From Bryobacterales bacterium (GTDB lineage: Bacteria > Acidobacteriota > Terriglobia > Bryobacterales > Bryobacteraceae): a stretch of 64,000 nt of DNA. The stretch lies in assembly GCA_020852175.1 (NCBI GenBank), contig JADZBH010000012.1, positions 1 through 64,000 of the forward strand, given 5' to 3'. The first letter of the stretch is position 1. Every line of letters starts with the position of its first letter. The notes beneath the pieces are model-generated. The model had not been told where the DNA came from and searched no databases. It saw only the letters and a list, made by a program, of their open reading frames with translations. A program made the position numbers and the translations under genes. This document shows, one piece after another, positions 33,376 through 42,071 of the stretch.

Positions 33376-35190
33376 CTAGCGCCCTCCGGCCGGGGCAAGT
33401 TCGCTCAAGTCCACCACCAGTTCCCGCCCGCCATGGCGTATGGTCATCTTCCGCGCCTCGCCGTTCACATACGGTCCTTCGAAGAGCCTGGCGTTCTCCC
33501 GCGTCTCCGCGCGGCCATCCACCCGCAACGGTTCATTCCACCGGACCTCCAGCGCGCGCCCGCGCAGCGTTCGCAACTTCACCGCCGGCGCCGGGTCGAG
33601 CGTCACCTCCAGAGGCAGCGCCTCCACGGCCTTTCGGAATGCATCCAGCGACGGATACTCATCCTTCTCGGCGGCCATCAGAATGGCGCCATTGCGCAGG
33701 TGCGGACTGTACAACCGCCGCCCGCCCGCCGCCGAAGCGGGCATCCAGGCGTGAGGCTCGAAGGATCGCCATTCGTAAGGGGCCAGCGGCCGGTACGCGA
33801 TCCACGCATCGCCCCCGCGCGCGAAGATCCAGCCCGGACGTCCGCTCGCACCGGTTTCGACCACCTCGCGCAGATCCTTCGAGAAGAATCCGTTGATATG
33901 CGGGAAACGCGTCCCTTCGGGTATGTTGTAGAGCGCGATCACCGTATCCAGGTCCTGATGAATCTGTTCGTGCGGCGAACCGCCCAACAGCTTGTCCGCC
34001 GAATCGTAGCTCCGCTTGGAACGGGCCACCGCCTCAACCGCATAGTCCGGATGCATGGTGAAGTACATCTGCAGTTCGTAAAGACCGGAGTAGGGGTGCA
34101 TCGAAAAGATCGTGTTGTTCACACGCGCCGGGTTGTCCGTCTTCCATGTGAGGTCCCAGGAATGCTGCTGGATCGGTTGCAGCAACCCGCCCTGATCCGA
34201 TCCCACCGCGTAGGACCGGCTCACATACGCCTCCCTGTACACCGGTGCATGTTTCTCATCGGTGAACCGCCACCGGTTCCGCGTGCGCTTCCTTTCTCGA
34301 TGCACATAAGGCGCGCCGCGTTCAGTGGCCAGCGTGTACAGTACCGTGGGTGGACGGTAGGCCGAAGCCGTCAAATAGTACAGCGGATACCCCCCATACC
34401 CCGGCGACGGCTTCCCCAGCCCGAAGAACAGCCAGGCCAGATCGGCCGCCACGTTCACGCCCGGTTCCAGCACCGCCGAGTCGTCGGTCCGCGAATGCGA
34501 GCCTCCGAAGGAGCCGCCCGTCAACTCCACCGCGAAGTCGGCGATCAGCCACTGCAACATCTTCACCGCCCGCCGGCGCATAACCGGATCCTGGCTCCAC
34601 TCGGCCAGGTAGGACAGCGGCAGCAGGTAGACGCCGATGTAATGCGTGCAGTCATACTCGCCCTGCCCCTGGGTGACGGTCAGGTCCATCCATGAATAGA
34701 GATATTCGCGGGATTCGCGCAGGTTCTCCTCTGAACTCCTGCCCGTGAACCACGTCTCGCCCGGCTCGTTGGGATACAGCTGCGCCGCCAGATAGAGCGA
34801 CGTGTAGTAGAGCAGCCAGTGGTTCTCCGTGTCGCCGCGGTAGGGCATGTAGGTGCGCCAGGCGTCACGCAGGCCCCGCCGCGCCTCGGGTGTCAACTGT
34901 CCCCGGTCGTTGTACATCACGGCGATCACGGGGAACTGCCAGAACATATCGCCCCAGGGGTCGCGCAGCAGTTCGATGGTGCGCTCGGAAAGCCAGGGAG
35001 AGTTTTGCTTCAGATGAAGCGCCGCGGCGATCGTGTTGTATCCCGTGGCCGGGCCCCTCCGCGAGGCGTGATCTTCCACCACGGTCCGGGCCCGCGCGCG
35101 AAAATCCCTCTCCAGCGCGGCTTCGTCCTGCGCCCACAGGCCGGCGCACGCCGCCAGGGCCAGCGCGACACTCCTCCAGCCGCCCATCAT
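33376..35190 (-). CDS. Exported lyase-like protein (alpha-toroid plus beta-sandwich)
   Basis: This 604-aa protein has a signal peptide (about 1-20, ending GLWAQ). The first 400 residues are helix-rich with paired Trp/Tyr motifs (TENHWLLYYTSLYLAAQLYP, EYDCTHYIGVYLLPLSYLAEW) like the (alpha/alpha) toroid of heparinase or alginate lyases. The last 150 residues are beta-rich. His and Tyr residues in these motifs would fit a lyase active site, but I cannot assign a family. It may act on an acidic polysaccharide outside the cell. Its start overlaps the stop of the Asp-box propeller gene (ATGA), so the pair is translationally coupled. The lyase idea is inference from pattern only. Confidence 0.62.
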   Translation of the reverse strand: MMGGWRSVALALAACAGLWAQDEAALERDFRARARTVVEDHASRRGPATGYNTIAAALHLKQNSPWLSERTIELLRDPWGDMFWQFPVIAVMYNDRGQLTPEARRGLRDAWRTYMPYRGDTENHWLLYYTSLYLAAQLYPNEPGETWFTGRSSEENLRESREYLYSWMDLTVTQGQGEYDCTHYIGVYLLPLSYLAEWSQDPVMRRRAVKMLQWLIADFAVELTGGSFGGSHSRTDDSAVLEPGVNVAADLAWLFFGLGKPSPGYGGYPLYYLTASAYRPPTVLYTLATERGAPYVHRERKRTRNRWRFTDEKHAPVYREAYVSRSYAVGSDQGGLLQPIQQHSWDLTWKTDNPARVNNTIFSMHPYSGLYELQMYFTMHPDYAVEAVARSKRSYDSADKLLGGSPHEQIHQDLDTVIALYNIPEGTRFPHINGFFSKDLREVVETGASGRPGWIFARGGDAWIAYRPLAPYEWRSFEPHAWMPASAAGGRRLYSPHLRNGAILMAAEKDEYPSLDAFRKAVEALPLEVTLDPAPAVKLRTLRGRALEVRWNEPLRVDGRAETRENARLFEGPYVNGEARKMTIRHGGRELVVDLSELAPAGGR

Positions 35191-36191
35191 GGCCGGACTC
35201 CTTTCACCGGCAGGAACACAAGGTCGAGCGCCACCGAGCCTTCCAGCCCCGCGCGCCGCCAGCCGCTCACCCCGCTATCGTCTGAAACGTACAGCGCTTC
35301 CTCGTGTACGCTCGCCCACAAGCGTCCCCGTGCATCCGGATCGAAGCGCGCGCGCCACACCTGCCGCGTGGGCAGTCCGGCGCCGCGGTCCTGCCATGTC
35401 TCCCCAAGATCCTCCGATACCCACACGCCCTGGCTGAACGCCACCGCCGCTAGCGTGAGCGGAGAATGAGGAGAAAAATCGGCGTTGTTCCAGGTGAACC
35501 CCTCCGCGGGAACCGATGCCAGCCGCTTCCAACTGACACCGCCATCGCGCGAGAGCAGGATGCCATGGCCCTGCGTCGCCGCCACCCATACCGCCGGATC
35601 GTGTGGCGACTGCTCGATATCGGTCACCATGCGCGCGGAAGAATCCACCGGCGTCCAGCTACGCGCCCCGTCGCCGCTCACATACAAACCGTCTTCGCCA
35701 CCGGCCAGCACCCTTCCTGCGCGCGTCCGGTCCACGGCCAGGGTTTGGATGAACCGCCGGCGCAGCCCAGCCGACGCTTCGCGCCATGTCGCCCCGCCAT
35801 CGTTGGTGGCGATGATGCCATCGGTGGACGCCGCGTAGATGGTTGCCGGCGCTCCCGCTTCCACGGCAATGTCCTGAAACTCCGTATGCCGCCAATCCGT
35901 GAGGATCTTCCAGTGCTCGCCAGCCGGGCTCATGCGGATCACGCCGTTTCCCGCGGCGGCATACAGCGTGTTTCCGCCTCCCGGGGCAAGCGCCACGGTC
36001 GCAAGGTATGGATGCGTGAAGCCCACATGCCGGAAGCCCCCCGCCCCGCCAGCGCCGTCGCGGATATACAACCCGCTCGGTTCCAACCTCTTGCCGACGA
36101 CAAAGCCCTTGGAGATGGATCCGCACACATACAGGGTGTGTTGCGCGAGGATGGCCTGGGACAGAATGAAATAGGTAAGTAGAGTGCGCAT
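35187..36191 (-). CDS. Exported Asp-box/BNR beta-propeller protein
   Basis: This 334-aa protein has a signal peptide (MRTLLTYFILSQAILAQ). The body contains repeated Asp-box-like motifs, such as TNDGGATWREAS, SGDGARSWTPVD, SRDGGVSWKRLA and SEDLGETWQDRG, spaced about 45-55 residues apart. These are typical of sialidase/VPS10/YCF48-like propellers. No sialidase catalytic set is visible, so binding is more likely than hydrolysis. The ATG at 36191 has GGAG upstream and begins the signal peptide. It is coupled by a 4-base overlap to the lyase-like gene downstream; together they look like a secreted glycan-handling pair. Confidence 0.78.
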   Translation of the reverse strand: MRTLLTYFILSQAILAQHTLYVCGSISKGFVVGKRLEPSGLYIRDGAGGAGGFRHVGFTHPYLATVALAPGGGNTLYAAAGNGVIRMSPAGEHWKILTDWRHTEFQDIAVEAGAPATIYAASTDGIIATNDGGATWREASAGLRRRFIQTLAVDRTRAGRVLAGGEDGLYVSGDGARSWTPVDSSARMVTDIEQSPHDPAVWVAATQGHGILLSRDGGVSWKRLASVPAEGFTWNNADFSPHSPLTLAAVAFSQGVWVSEDLGETWQDRGAGLPTRQVWRARFDPDARGRLWASVHEEALYVSDDSGVSGWRRAGLEGSVALDLVFLPVKGVRP

Positions 36192-36238
36192 GGATTCTCC
36201 ATGCAGCATATCGCGCCGCTCCGTGCTGGAGTCTGCCC

Positions 36239-36814
36239 ATGACCGATTGGAACCTGGACACACACCACTTGCATGTCCTCGATGACGGCTTGAGCGAGGC
36301 ACGCCGCCGCGCCGGAGACGCCGCCGCCTGCCGCGCGGGCTGCTTCGGCTGTTGCCTGGGTCCGTTTCCCATCACGCTGCTCGACGCCGACCGCCTGTGC
36401 CGCGGGCTTGCCCAAATCCGCGCCACGGCGCCCCATCAGGCGGAACGCATCGAACGCCGCGCCGTCGAGGCAATGACGGCGTTGCGCGAAGGCTTCCCCG
36501 GCGGCTGGGACACCGGACTGCTCGACGGCTCGCGCGACGGCGAACTCTTCTCCCGCCGCTTCGAGATGGTGCCCTGCCCCGCGCTCGATCTGGAACAGGG
36601 CATCTGCGAACTCTACGAGCATCGTCCGGTGGCTTGCCGGACCTACGGTTTCGCCGTCACGCTGGACGATGAGCCGCTCACCCCCTGCCCGCTGAACTAC
36701 GCCGGCTGGCCGCCGGAGCGGATTGAATCCGTCCGCACGGCGATTGCCACTCCTTCCGGCGTTTCCCTGCCCCCCGGCCAAACCGTCGTCGCCGCCGCAC
36801 TCCGGCCCCGCTAG
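36239..36814 (+). CDS. YkgJ-family cysteine-cluster protein
   Basis: This 191-aa cytoplasmic protein has a conserved Cys set: Cys31, 35, 38 and 39 in ACRAGCFGCCLGPFPIT, then PCPALDLEQGICELYEHRPV and ACRTYGF. This CxxxC..CC plus CP....C...RP..CR pattern is the YkgJ/UPF0153 family, believed to bind zinc or an iron-sulfur cluster. Its function is unknown; some members accompany electron-transfer or modification enzymes. It is a single gene between divergent and convergent neighbours, and its end lies 6 bases from the convergent PLP-enzyme gene. Length is slightly above the usual for the family. Confidence 0.85.
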   Translation: MTDWNLDTHHLHVLDDGLSEARRRAGDAAACRAGCFGCCLGPFPITLLDADRLCRGLAQIRATAPHQAERIERRAVEAMTALREGFPGGWDTGLLDGSRDGELFSRRFEMVPCPALDLEQGICELYEHRPVACRTYGFAVTLDDEPLTPCPLNYAGWPPERIESVRTAIATPSGVSLPPGQTVVAAALRPR

Positions 36815-36820
36815 CAGCGT

Positions 36821-37834
36821 TCACACGGGACCCAGCACAAAGTTCGCCAACTGGCCGCCCGTGTGCCAGAACACCAGGGGCCCCGTCCCCCACCGTTCCA
36901 CGTTCGCCAGCAACCCGGCCATCGCCTTCGCCGTGTATACAGGATCGATCACGACGCCCTCGCTCCGCGCCAGGAACCGGGCCGCCTCGCGCCCCGCCTC
37001 GCTCGGTACTCCGTAACCGTCGCCAATGTAGCCGTCCTCCACGCGAACCGGCGCCGTCACCATGCCCTCCGGTACGCCCAGCAACCCTTCCACTCCGCGT
37101 ACAAGACGCCGCACCTCGGCTCCGATCACCACCGCGCTGTCGTCGGCGCTCACGCCGGTCACCTCCACGTCCTCCCATCCCGCGAGCCACAGGCCGGCCA
37201 GCATGCCCGCCTGCGTTCCCGCCGATGAGGTGGCATGCACGATCGTCCCCGGCCGCCAGCCCATCGAATCGCATTGCCCGCGTAGTTCCAGCACCGCCCG
37301 CACGAATCCGCAAGCACCCAGCGGCGTCGATGCGCCCAGCGGAATCATATAGGGCCGCCCCCCCGCGGACTGCAACTCGCCCGCCCACCGCGCCATGGCC
37401 GAGGCCCGCTCAGAACCGTGCTCCACATACCGCACTTCGGCCCCGAACCACCGGTCCATCGCATGGCTCGCCGGTTCGCCCACTCCCTGCACGGGAACGC
37501 TTCCATTCAACACCAGCCCGCACCCCAGGCCCAGGCGCGCCGCCAGTGCCGCCGTGATGCGGCAGTGGTTCGACCGTATGCCCCCCACCGTCAACACCTC
37601 CGTGGCTCCGGCTTCCACCGCCGCCGCCAGTTCATACTCCAGCTTCCTGACTTTATTACCACCAAACCCGGGCCCCGAGTAGTCGTCCTGCTTCACCCAC
37701 AGCTCCCGTCCCGCGCTCAGCGCGCGTTCCAGTTGCCGCATCCGTATGAGTGGCGTCGGAAAATGGCCCAGCGCCAGCCTCGGCAGCGCCTCCAGCCGGC
37801 TCGCCGCCACTCTCGATTCGTTGGTTCCGGGCAT
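36821..37834 (-). CDS. D-cysteine desulfhydrase/ACC deaminase-family PLP enzyme
   Basis: This 337-aa enzyme shows FPTPLIRMRQLERAL, the PLP lysine Lys61 in GPGFGGNKVRKLEYEL, and GGIRSNHCRITAALAARLGL. The SNHxR form suggests D-cysteine desulfhydrase (DcyD) more than ACC deaminase, which usually has SNQTR. It should degrade D-cysteine, or a similar amino acid, to pyruvate, ammonia and sulfide. The ATG at 37834 is chosen because residues upstream do not match the family. It is divergent from the S9 peptidase, ThiE and permease operon, sharing a short promoter region; amino-acid breakdown next to amino-acid uptake makes sense. Confidence 0.82.
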   Translation of the reverse strand: MPGTNESRVAASRLEALPRLALGHFPTPLIRMRQLERALSAGRELWVKQDDYSGPGFGGNKVRKLEYELAAAVEAGATEVLTVGGIRSNHCRITAALAARLGLGCGLVLNGSVPVQGVGEPASHAMDRWFGAEVRYVEHGSERASAMARWAGELQSAGGRPYMIPLGASTPLGACGFVRAVLELRGQCDSMGWRPGTIVHATSSAGTQAGMLAGLWLAGWEDVEVTGVSADDSAVVIGAEVRRLVRGVEGLLGVPEGMVTAPVRVEDGYIGDGYGVPSEAGREAARFLARSEGVVIDPVYTAKAMAGLLANVERWGTGPLVFWHTGGQLANFVLGPV

Positions 37835-37862
37835 CTGGCAGGCTATTATGGTCCATTCTGAT

Positions 37863-40034
37863 ATGCGGTGGCTGACTCTCCTGTTCGCCGTCACGGCACT
37901 CCAGGCACAAAATCCCATGTGGCCCCTGGAGCGCCTGTACACGCGGCCTTTCGTCTGGGGCACGCGTCCCGACGAGATCGCCTGGGCCCGCCGCGCGCCC
38001 ATCGCCTGTTTCCTGTGGAACGAGGAGGGCAACCGGTTCCTTGACCTGTATTGCGCCTCCGGTTCTACCGGCAAACGCACGCGCCTTACCCGCCTCGAAT
38101 CCTTGAAGGACGATTTTTGGATCGCCAGCGAGGCCAAGGATTCCCGCCGCAAGAACTACCTGATGCCCGAACCCGGGCTCAGTTCCTTCACTCTCAGCGA
38201 CGACGGCTCGCGAGCCGCTTTTCTCTACAAGGGCGACCTCTTCACAGTTCCCACCGACGCCTCCGCCCCGCCGTTCCGCTGGACCCGGACCAAGGCGCTC
38301 GAAACCGCCGCCCGTTTCTCGCCCGACGGCCGCGCGCTCGCCACGCTGCGCGGCGGCCAGATTCACACGCTCGATCTCACCAGCGGCCAACTCTGGCAGG
38401 TGACCGATTTCACCCCTGCGGCCGAAGGATCCATCGTTTTTTACTCCTGGTCGCCCGACGGCACGCGCTTCCTGGTCATGACCCGTAAAGGGACCACGCG
38501 CCAACTTCCGCTGCCCAACTACTCCGGCCAGTTCGTGACCGCGCCCAACTTTGCGCGCAGCGTGGCCGCGGACGAGCCGCTGGAGTACGCGCTCCGCCTG
38601 ATCGACGCCTCGGGCGGGGAGCCCCGCTCCCTCAAGCCGCCGCCCTTCGGCCGCAAACTCAACCCGGACCTGCCCGTCTGGTCGCCCGACTCCCGCCGCA
38701 TCCTCTGGCCCGTCATCAGCGCCGATCACAAGAAGCAGGACATCCTGGTCTATGATGCCGCGACGGGCGAGGCCACCGTCGCCGCGCACGACGAGGATGA
38801 ACGTTGGGTCTTCGCCAGCGCCGCCGGCTGGTCGCCGGACTCCAGCCGGATCTTCTTCAATAGCGAGCGCGACGGCTTCGCTCACATCTATACCTCCGGC
38901 CACGACGGCAAGGATCCGCGTCAGCTCACCAGCGGCAAATGGGAGGCGCGCGGCGAGGTGACCGGTTTCACCTGCGCCGATCCTCACTGGCGCGACGACG
39001 GCTATCTCTACTTCAACTCCACCGAGGCAGGCACGGCCCAGCGCCAGTTCTACCGCATCCGCGGCGACGGCACGGGCAAGGAGCGCCTTTCCCCGGAAGG
39101 CGGCGTCAACTGCGGCCTTGCCAGCCACGACGGGGCCCGGTTCGCTCTCCTGCGCGCCACCACCGCGCAGCCCTTCGACCTCTGGATCGGCTCGCGCCGC
39201 ATCACCGAATCTCCACGTCCTGGGTTCTCCTCCATACCCTGGCCGGAAATGCGCTACGTCAGCTTTCCGTCGCGCGGCGACCGCGCCCCGGTGGCTGGCA
39301 AGCTGATGCTTCCGCCCGGCTACAACCCGGCCGCGCGTTCCGCCAAACCCTTGCCCGCCGTCGTCTACATTCACGGCGCGGGCATCGCCACCAGCATCCT
39401 GGAACAATGGGGCAGCTATCAGGAACTGCGCTGGGTGTTCAATGCCTGGCTCGCCTCGCAGGGGTACGCCGTGCTCGACCTCGATTACCGGGGCAGCACC
39501 GGCTACGGCCGCGACTGGCGCACCGGAGTCTACCTTCACATGGGCGGCAAGGATCTCGACGATGTCCTCGGCGGAGTGGATTACCTCGCCTCGCTCGGCA
39601 ACATCGATACGCGGCGGATCGGCATCTGGGGCGTCAGCTACGGCGGGTTCATGACGGACATGGCGATGTTCACCGCCCCCGGCGTCTTTCGCGCCGGCGC
39701 CTCCTGGGCTGCCGTGAATGATTGGGAAAACTACAGCGCCGGTTACACGCAGGAGCGGTTGAACACGCCCCAGTCCAATCCGGAAGCCTACCGCCGCAGC
39801 TCGCCCATCATCTTCTCCCACAATCTCAAGGACCCGCTGCTCATCATTCACGGCATGGTCGATTCCAACGTTCTTTTCCAGGACGCCGTCCAACTCACCG
39901 AAAAGCTGATTCACGAAGGCAAGAACTTCGAACACTTCTATTACCCGGAAGAGGACCACGGCTTCGTCCGCGACGAGACCCTTCGCGATGCCTTCCGCCG
40001 TACCGCCGCCTTCTTCGAGCGCCACCTTCGATGA
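37863..40034 (+). CDS. Exported S9 (dipeptidyl-peptidase IV-like) serine peptidase
   Basis: This 723-aa protein has a signal peptide (MRWLTLLFAVTALQAQ). A beta-propeller region (about 60-480) has TolB-like strands (SWSPDGTRFL, VWSPDSRRILW, GWSPDSSRIFF). The C-terminal alpha/beta hydrolase carries the triad Ser592 in WGVSYGGF, Asp in GMVDSNV and His in DHGFV. It should remove di- or short peptides from peptide N-termini in the periplasm. The ATG at 37863 opens the signal peptide; TATTAT lies 13 bases upstream. Its stop overlaps the thiE start (ATGA). It leads a four-gene operon with two amino-acid permeases, suggesting peptide use as a nutrient source. Confidence 0.88.
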   Translation: MRWLTLLFAVTALQAQNPMWPLERLYTRPFVWGTRPDEIAWARRAPIACFLWNEEGNRFLDLYCASGSTGKRTRLTRLESLKDDFWIASEAKDSRRKNYLMPEPGLSSFTLSDDGSRAAFLYKGDLFTVPTDASAPPFRWTRTKALETAARFSPDGRALATLRGGQIHTLDLTSGQLWQVTDFTPAAEGSIVFYSWSPDGTRFLVMTRKGTTRQLPLPNYSGQFVTAPNFARSVAADEPLEYALRLIDASGGEPRSLKPPPFGRKLNPDLPVWSPDSRRILWPVISADHKKQDILVYDAATGEATVAAHDEDERWVFASAAGWSPDSSRIFFNSERDGFAHIYTSGHDGKDPRQLTSGKWEARGEVTGFTCADPHWRDDGYLYFNSTEAGTAQRQFYRIRGDGTGKERLSPEGGVNCGLASHDGARFALLRATTAQPFDLWIGSRRITESPRPGFSSIPWPEMRYVSFPSRGDRAPVAGKLMLPPGYNPAARSAKPLPAVVYIHGAGIATSILEQWGSYQELRWVFNAWLASQGYAVLDLDYRGSTGYGRDWRTGVYLHMGGKDLDDVLGGVDYLASLGNIDTRRIGIWGVSYGGFMTDMAMFTAPGVFRAGASWAAVNDWENYSAGYTQERLNTPQSNPEAYRRSSPIIFSHNLKDPLLIIHGMVDSNVLFQDAVQLTEKLIHEGKNFEHFYYPEEDHGFVRDETLRDAFRRTAAFFERHLR

Positions 40035-40666
40035 CCCCCTTCCCCCGCTTCTATCCCATCCTCGACACCGCTGTTCTCCGCCGCCGCGGCTGCACCTTGC
40101 GCGAAGCGGCCGCCGCCGCGATCGAAGGCGGGGCGCGCATTCTCCAACTCCGGATCAAGGACAACCCCTCCCAGAAACTGCTCGATGATGCCTGCTCGGT
40201 CTCCGAACTCTGCCGCCGCTACGGCATCCTCTGGATCGTCAACGACCGCGCCGACCTCGCCCTGCTCACCGATGCCGGACTCCACGCCGGCCAGGAGGAC
40301 CTTCCCGCAGCCGCGGCCCGCGGGCTCATCGGCGACGGCCCCATCCTCGGCCTCTCCACGCACAACCCCGCCCAAATGCGCGCGGCCACGCTGGAACCGG
40401 TGGACTACACCGCCATCGGTCCCGTGTTCGCCACGACATCGAAGGAGAACCCGGACCCGGCCGTCGGGCTGGAAGGGATCGCCCAGGTGCGCATGCTCAC
40501 CAATTTGCCTCTGATCGCCATAGGCGGCATCACACGCGCCTCGGCCGCCGATGTGCTGCGCGCCGGAGCCGATTCGGTAGCCATCATCGGCGACCTCTAC
40601 CCCGACACCTGCGATGCGGCCTCGCTGCGCCAGCGCGTGCGTGAATGGATCCGCATCACCGGATAG
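40031..40666 (+). CDS. thiE: Thiamine-phosphate synthase
   Basis: This 211-aa TIM-barrel enzyme has ILQLRIKD, WIVNDRADLALLTDAGLHAG followed by QED, GLSTHNPAQM, YTAIGPVFATTSKEN and LIAIGGITRASA, covering the ThiE phosphate and Mg2+ sites. It joins HMP-pyrophosphate and HET-phosphate to give thiamine phosphate. GLHAGQED replaces the usual GVHLGQED but keeps the key residues. The start overlaps the peptidase stop by 4 bases. A thiamine gene between a peptidase and permeases is not an obvious pathway link. TenI-like activity is a possible alternative, but the active-site set favours ThiE. Confidence 0.87.
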   Translation: MTPFPRFYPILDTAVLRRRGCTLREAAAAAIEGGARILQLRIKDNPSQKLLDDACSVSELCRRYGILWIVNDRADLALLTDAGLHAGQEDLPAAAARGLIGDGPILGLSTHNPAQMRAATLEPVDYTAIGPVFATTSKENPDPAVGLEGIAQVRMLTNLPLIAIGGITRASAADVLRAGADSVAIIGDLYPDTCDAASLRQRVREWIRITG

Positions 40667-40682
40667 CCCGGACACAAGCCCC

Positions 40683-42071
40683 ATGCCCCAGCCTGCTGAA
40701 ACCCTCCGGAAAAGTCTCGGCCTGCTCGACGGCGCCGCCCTGGTGATGGGATCCATGATCGGCTCCGGCATCTTCATCGTAGCCGCCGACATTGCCCGGC
40801 AGGTGGGCGCTCCCGGCCCCATGCTGCTCACTTGGGCCTTCACGGCCCTGCTGACGCTGATCGCCGCCCTGAGCTATGGCGAACTGGCCGCCGCCATGCC
40901 CCACGCCGGAGGCCAGTACGTCTACCTGCGCGAGGCCTTCGGCCCGCTGGCCGGCTTCCTGTTCGGCTGGACTACCTTTCTCGTCATTCAAACGGGCACC
41001 ATCGCCGCCGTCGCCGTCGCCTTCGCCAAGTTCGCCGGTGTCTTCGTCCCGTGGATCTCGACCACCACGATCCTGCTCCGGATCGGCCCCTTCACCCTCC
41101 AATCGCAACAACTCACCGCCATCGCCGTGCTCCTGCTGCTCACCTGGGTCAACTCGCGCGGCGTCCGCTCGGGCGCCCTCGTCCAAATCGTCTTCACCTG
41201 CGCCAAGACCTTCGCGCTGCTGGGTCTGGCCGCCGCCTGCCTGTTCGCGGGCCGTAACGATGCCGCGGTCGAGGCCAACTTCGCACCCGGCGCCTTTTGG
41301 GGCAACGAACCGGGACTCAACCTGCTCCGTCTCATCGGCGTGGCCATGGTGGGCGCGCTGTTCAGTTCCGACGCCTGGAACAGCGTTACGTTCACGGCCG
41401 GCGAAATGCGCAATCCCAGCCGCACCGTCCCGCTCTCGCTCGCCATCGGCGTCCTGGCCGTCAGCGTGCTCTACCTGGCCTGCAACTACGGGTATCTGCT
41501 GGTACTCCCTTTCGAAGCCATCCAGAACGCCCCGGCCGACCGCGTCGGCACCGAGGCCGCCCGCGCCGTCTTTGGCTCCAGCGCCGTGCGGATCATGGCC
41601 GCCGCCATCATGATTTCCACCTTCGGCTGCGTGAACGGCCTGATCCTCTCCGGGGCCCGCGTCTACTACGCCATGGCACTGGACGGCCTTTTCTTCCCCC
41701 AGGTGGCCCGCGTCCACCCCACGCGCCACACCCCCACCACCTCCCTCGCCGTCCAGTGCCTGTGGGCCTGCGCCCTCACCCTCACCGGCACCTACAGTGA
41801 ACTGCTCGACTATGTTATATTCGCTGTCTTGCTCTTCTATATCCTGACGATCGCGGGACTGTTCGTGCTGCGCCGTACGCGTCCGGAAATGGAACGGCCT
41901 TACCGCGCCATCGGCTACCCCGTGCTGCCTGCTTTTTACATCCTGGCCGCGGGTTCCATCGAAATTCTCTTGCTGTTCTACAAACCAAACTACACCTGGC
42001 CGGGACTCATCATCGTCGTGCTGGGTGTGCCGGTCTACCTTTATTGGAGGAAACGCGAGGTCACCGTATGA
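40683..42071 (+). CDS. APC-superfamily amino-acid permease
   Basis: This 462-aa protein has about twelve transmembrane helices. The first contains the APC motif GSMIGSGIFIV and helix 6 carries the usual unwound-helix features (FSSDAWNSVTFTAGEMRNPS). It should import or exchange an amino acid or amine; the closest look is the LAT/YkbA-like branch. The ATG at 40683 is preferred over an upstream one inside thiE. It begins 16 bases after thiE and its stop overlaps the next permease start (ATGA), making one operon with the S9 peptidase. Uptake of peptide breakdown products is the likely role. Confidence 0.87.
   Translation: MPQPAETLRKSLGLLDGAALVMGSMIGSGIFIVAADIARQVGAPGPMLLTWAFTALLTLIAALSYGELAAAMPHAGGQYVYLREAFGPLAGFLFGWTTFLVIQTGTIAAVAVAFAKFAGVFVPWISTTTILLRIGPFTLQSQQLTAIAVLLLLTWVNSRGVRSGALVQIVFTCAKTFALLGLAAACLFAGRNDAAVEANFAPGAFWGNEPGLNLLRLIGVAMVGALFSSDAWNSVTFTAGEMRNPSRTVPLSLAIGVLAVSVLYLACNYGYLLVLPFEAIQNAPADRVGTEAARAVFGSSAVRIMAAAIMISTFGCVNGLILSGARVYYAMALDGLFFPQVARVHPTRHTPTTSLAVQCLWACALTLTGTYSELLDYVIFAVLLFYILTIAGLFVLRRTRPEMERPYRAIGYPVLPAFYILAAGSIEILLLFYKPNYTWPGLIIVVLGVPVYLYWRKREVTV

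Noticed and set aside
37656..40025. Long minus-strand frame (789 codons) opposite the S9 peptidase
   Set aside because: Antisense shadow; the plus strand encodes a complete peptidase with its catalytic triad.
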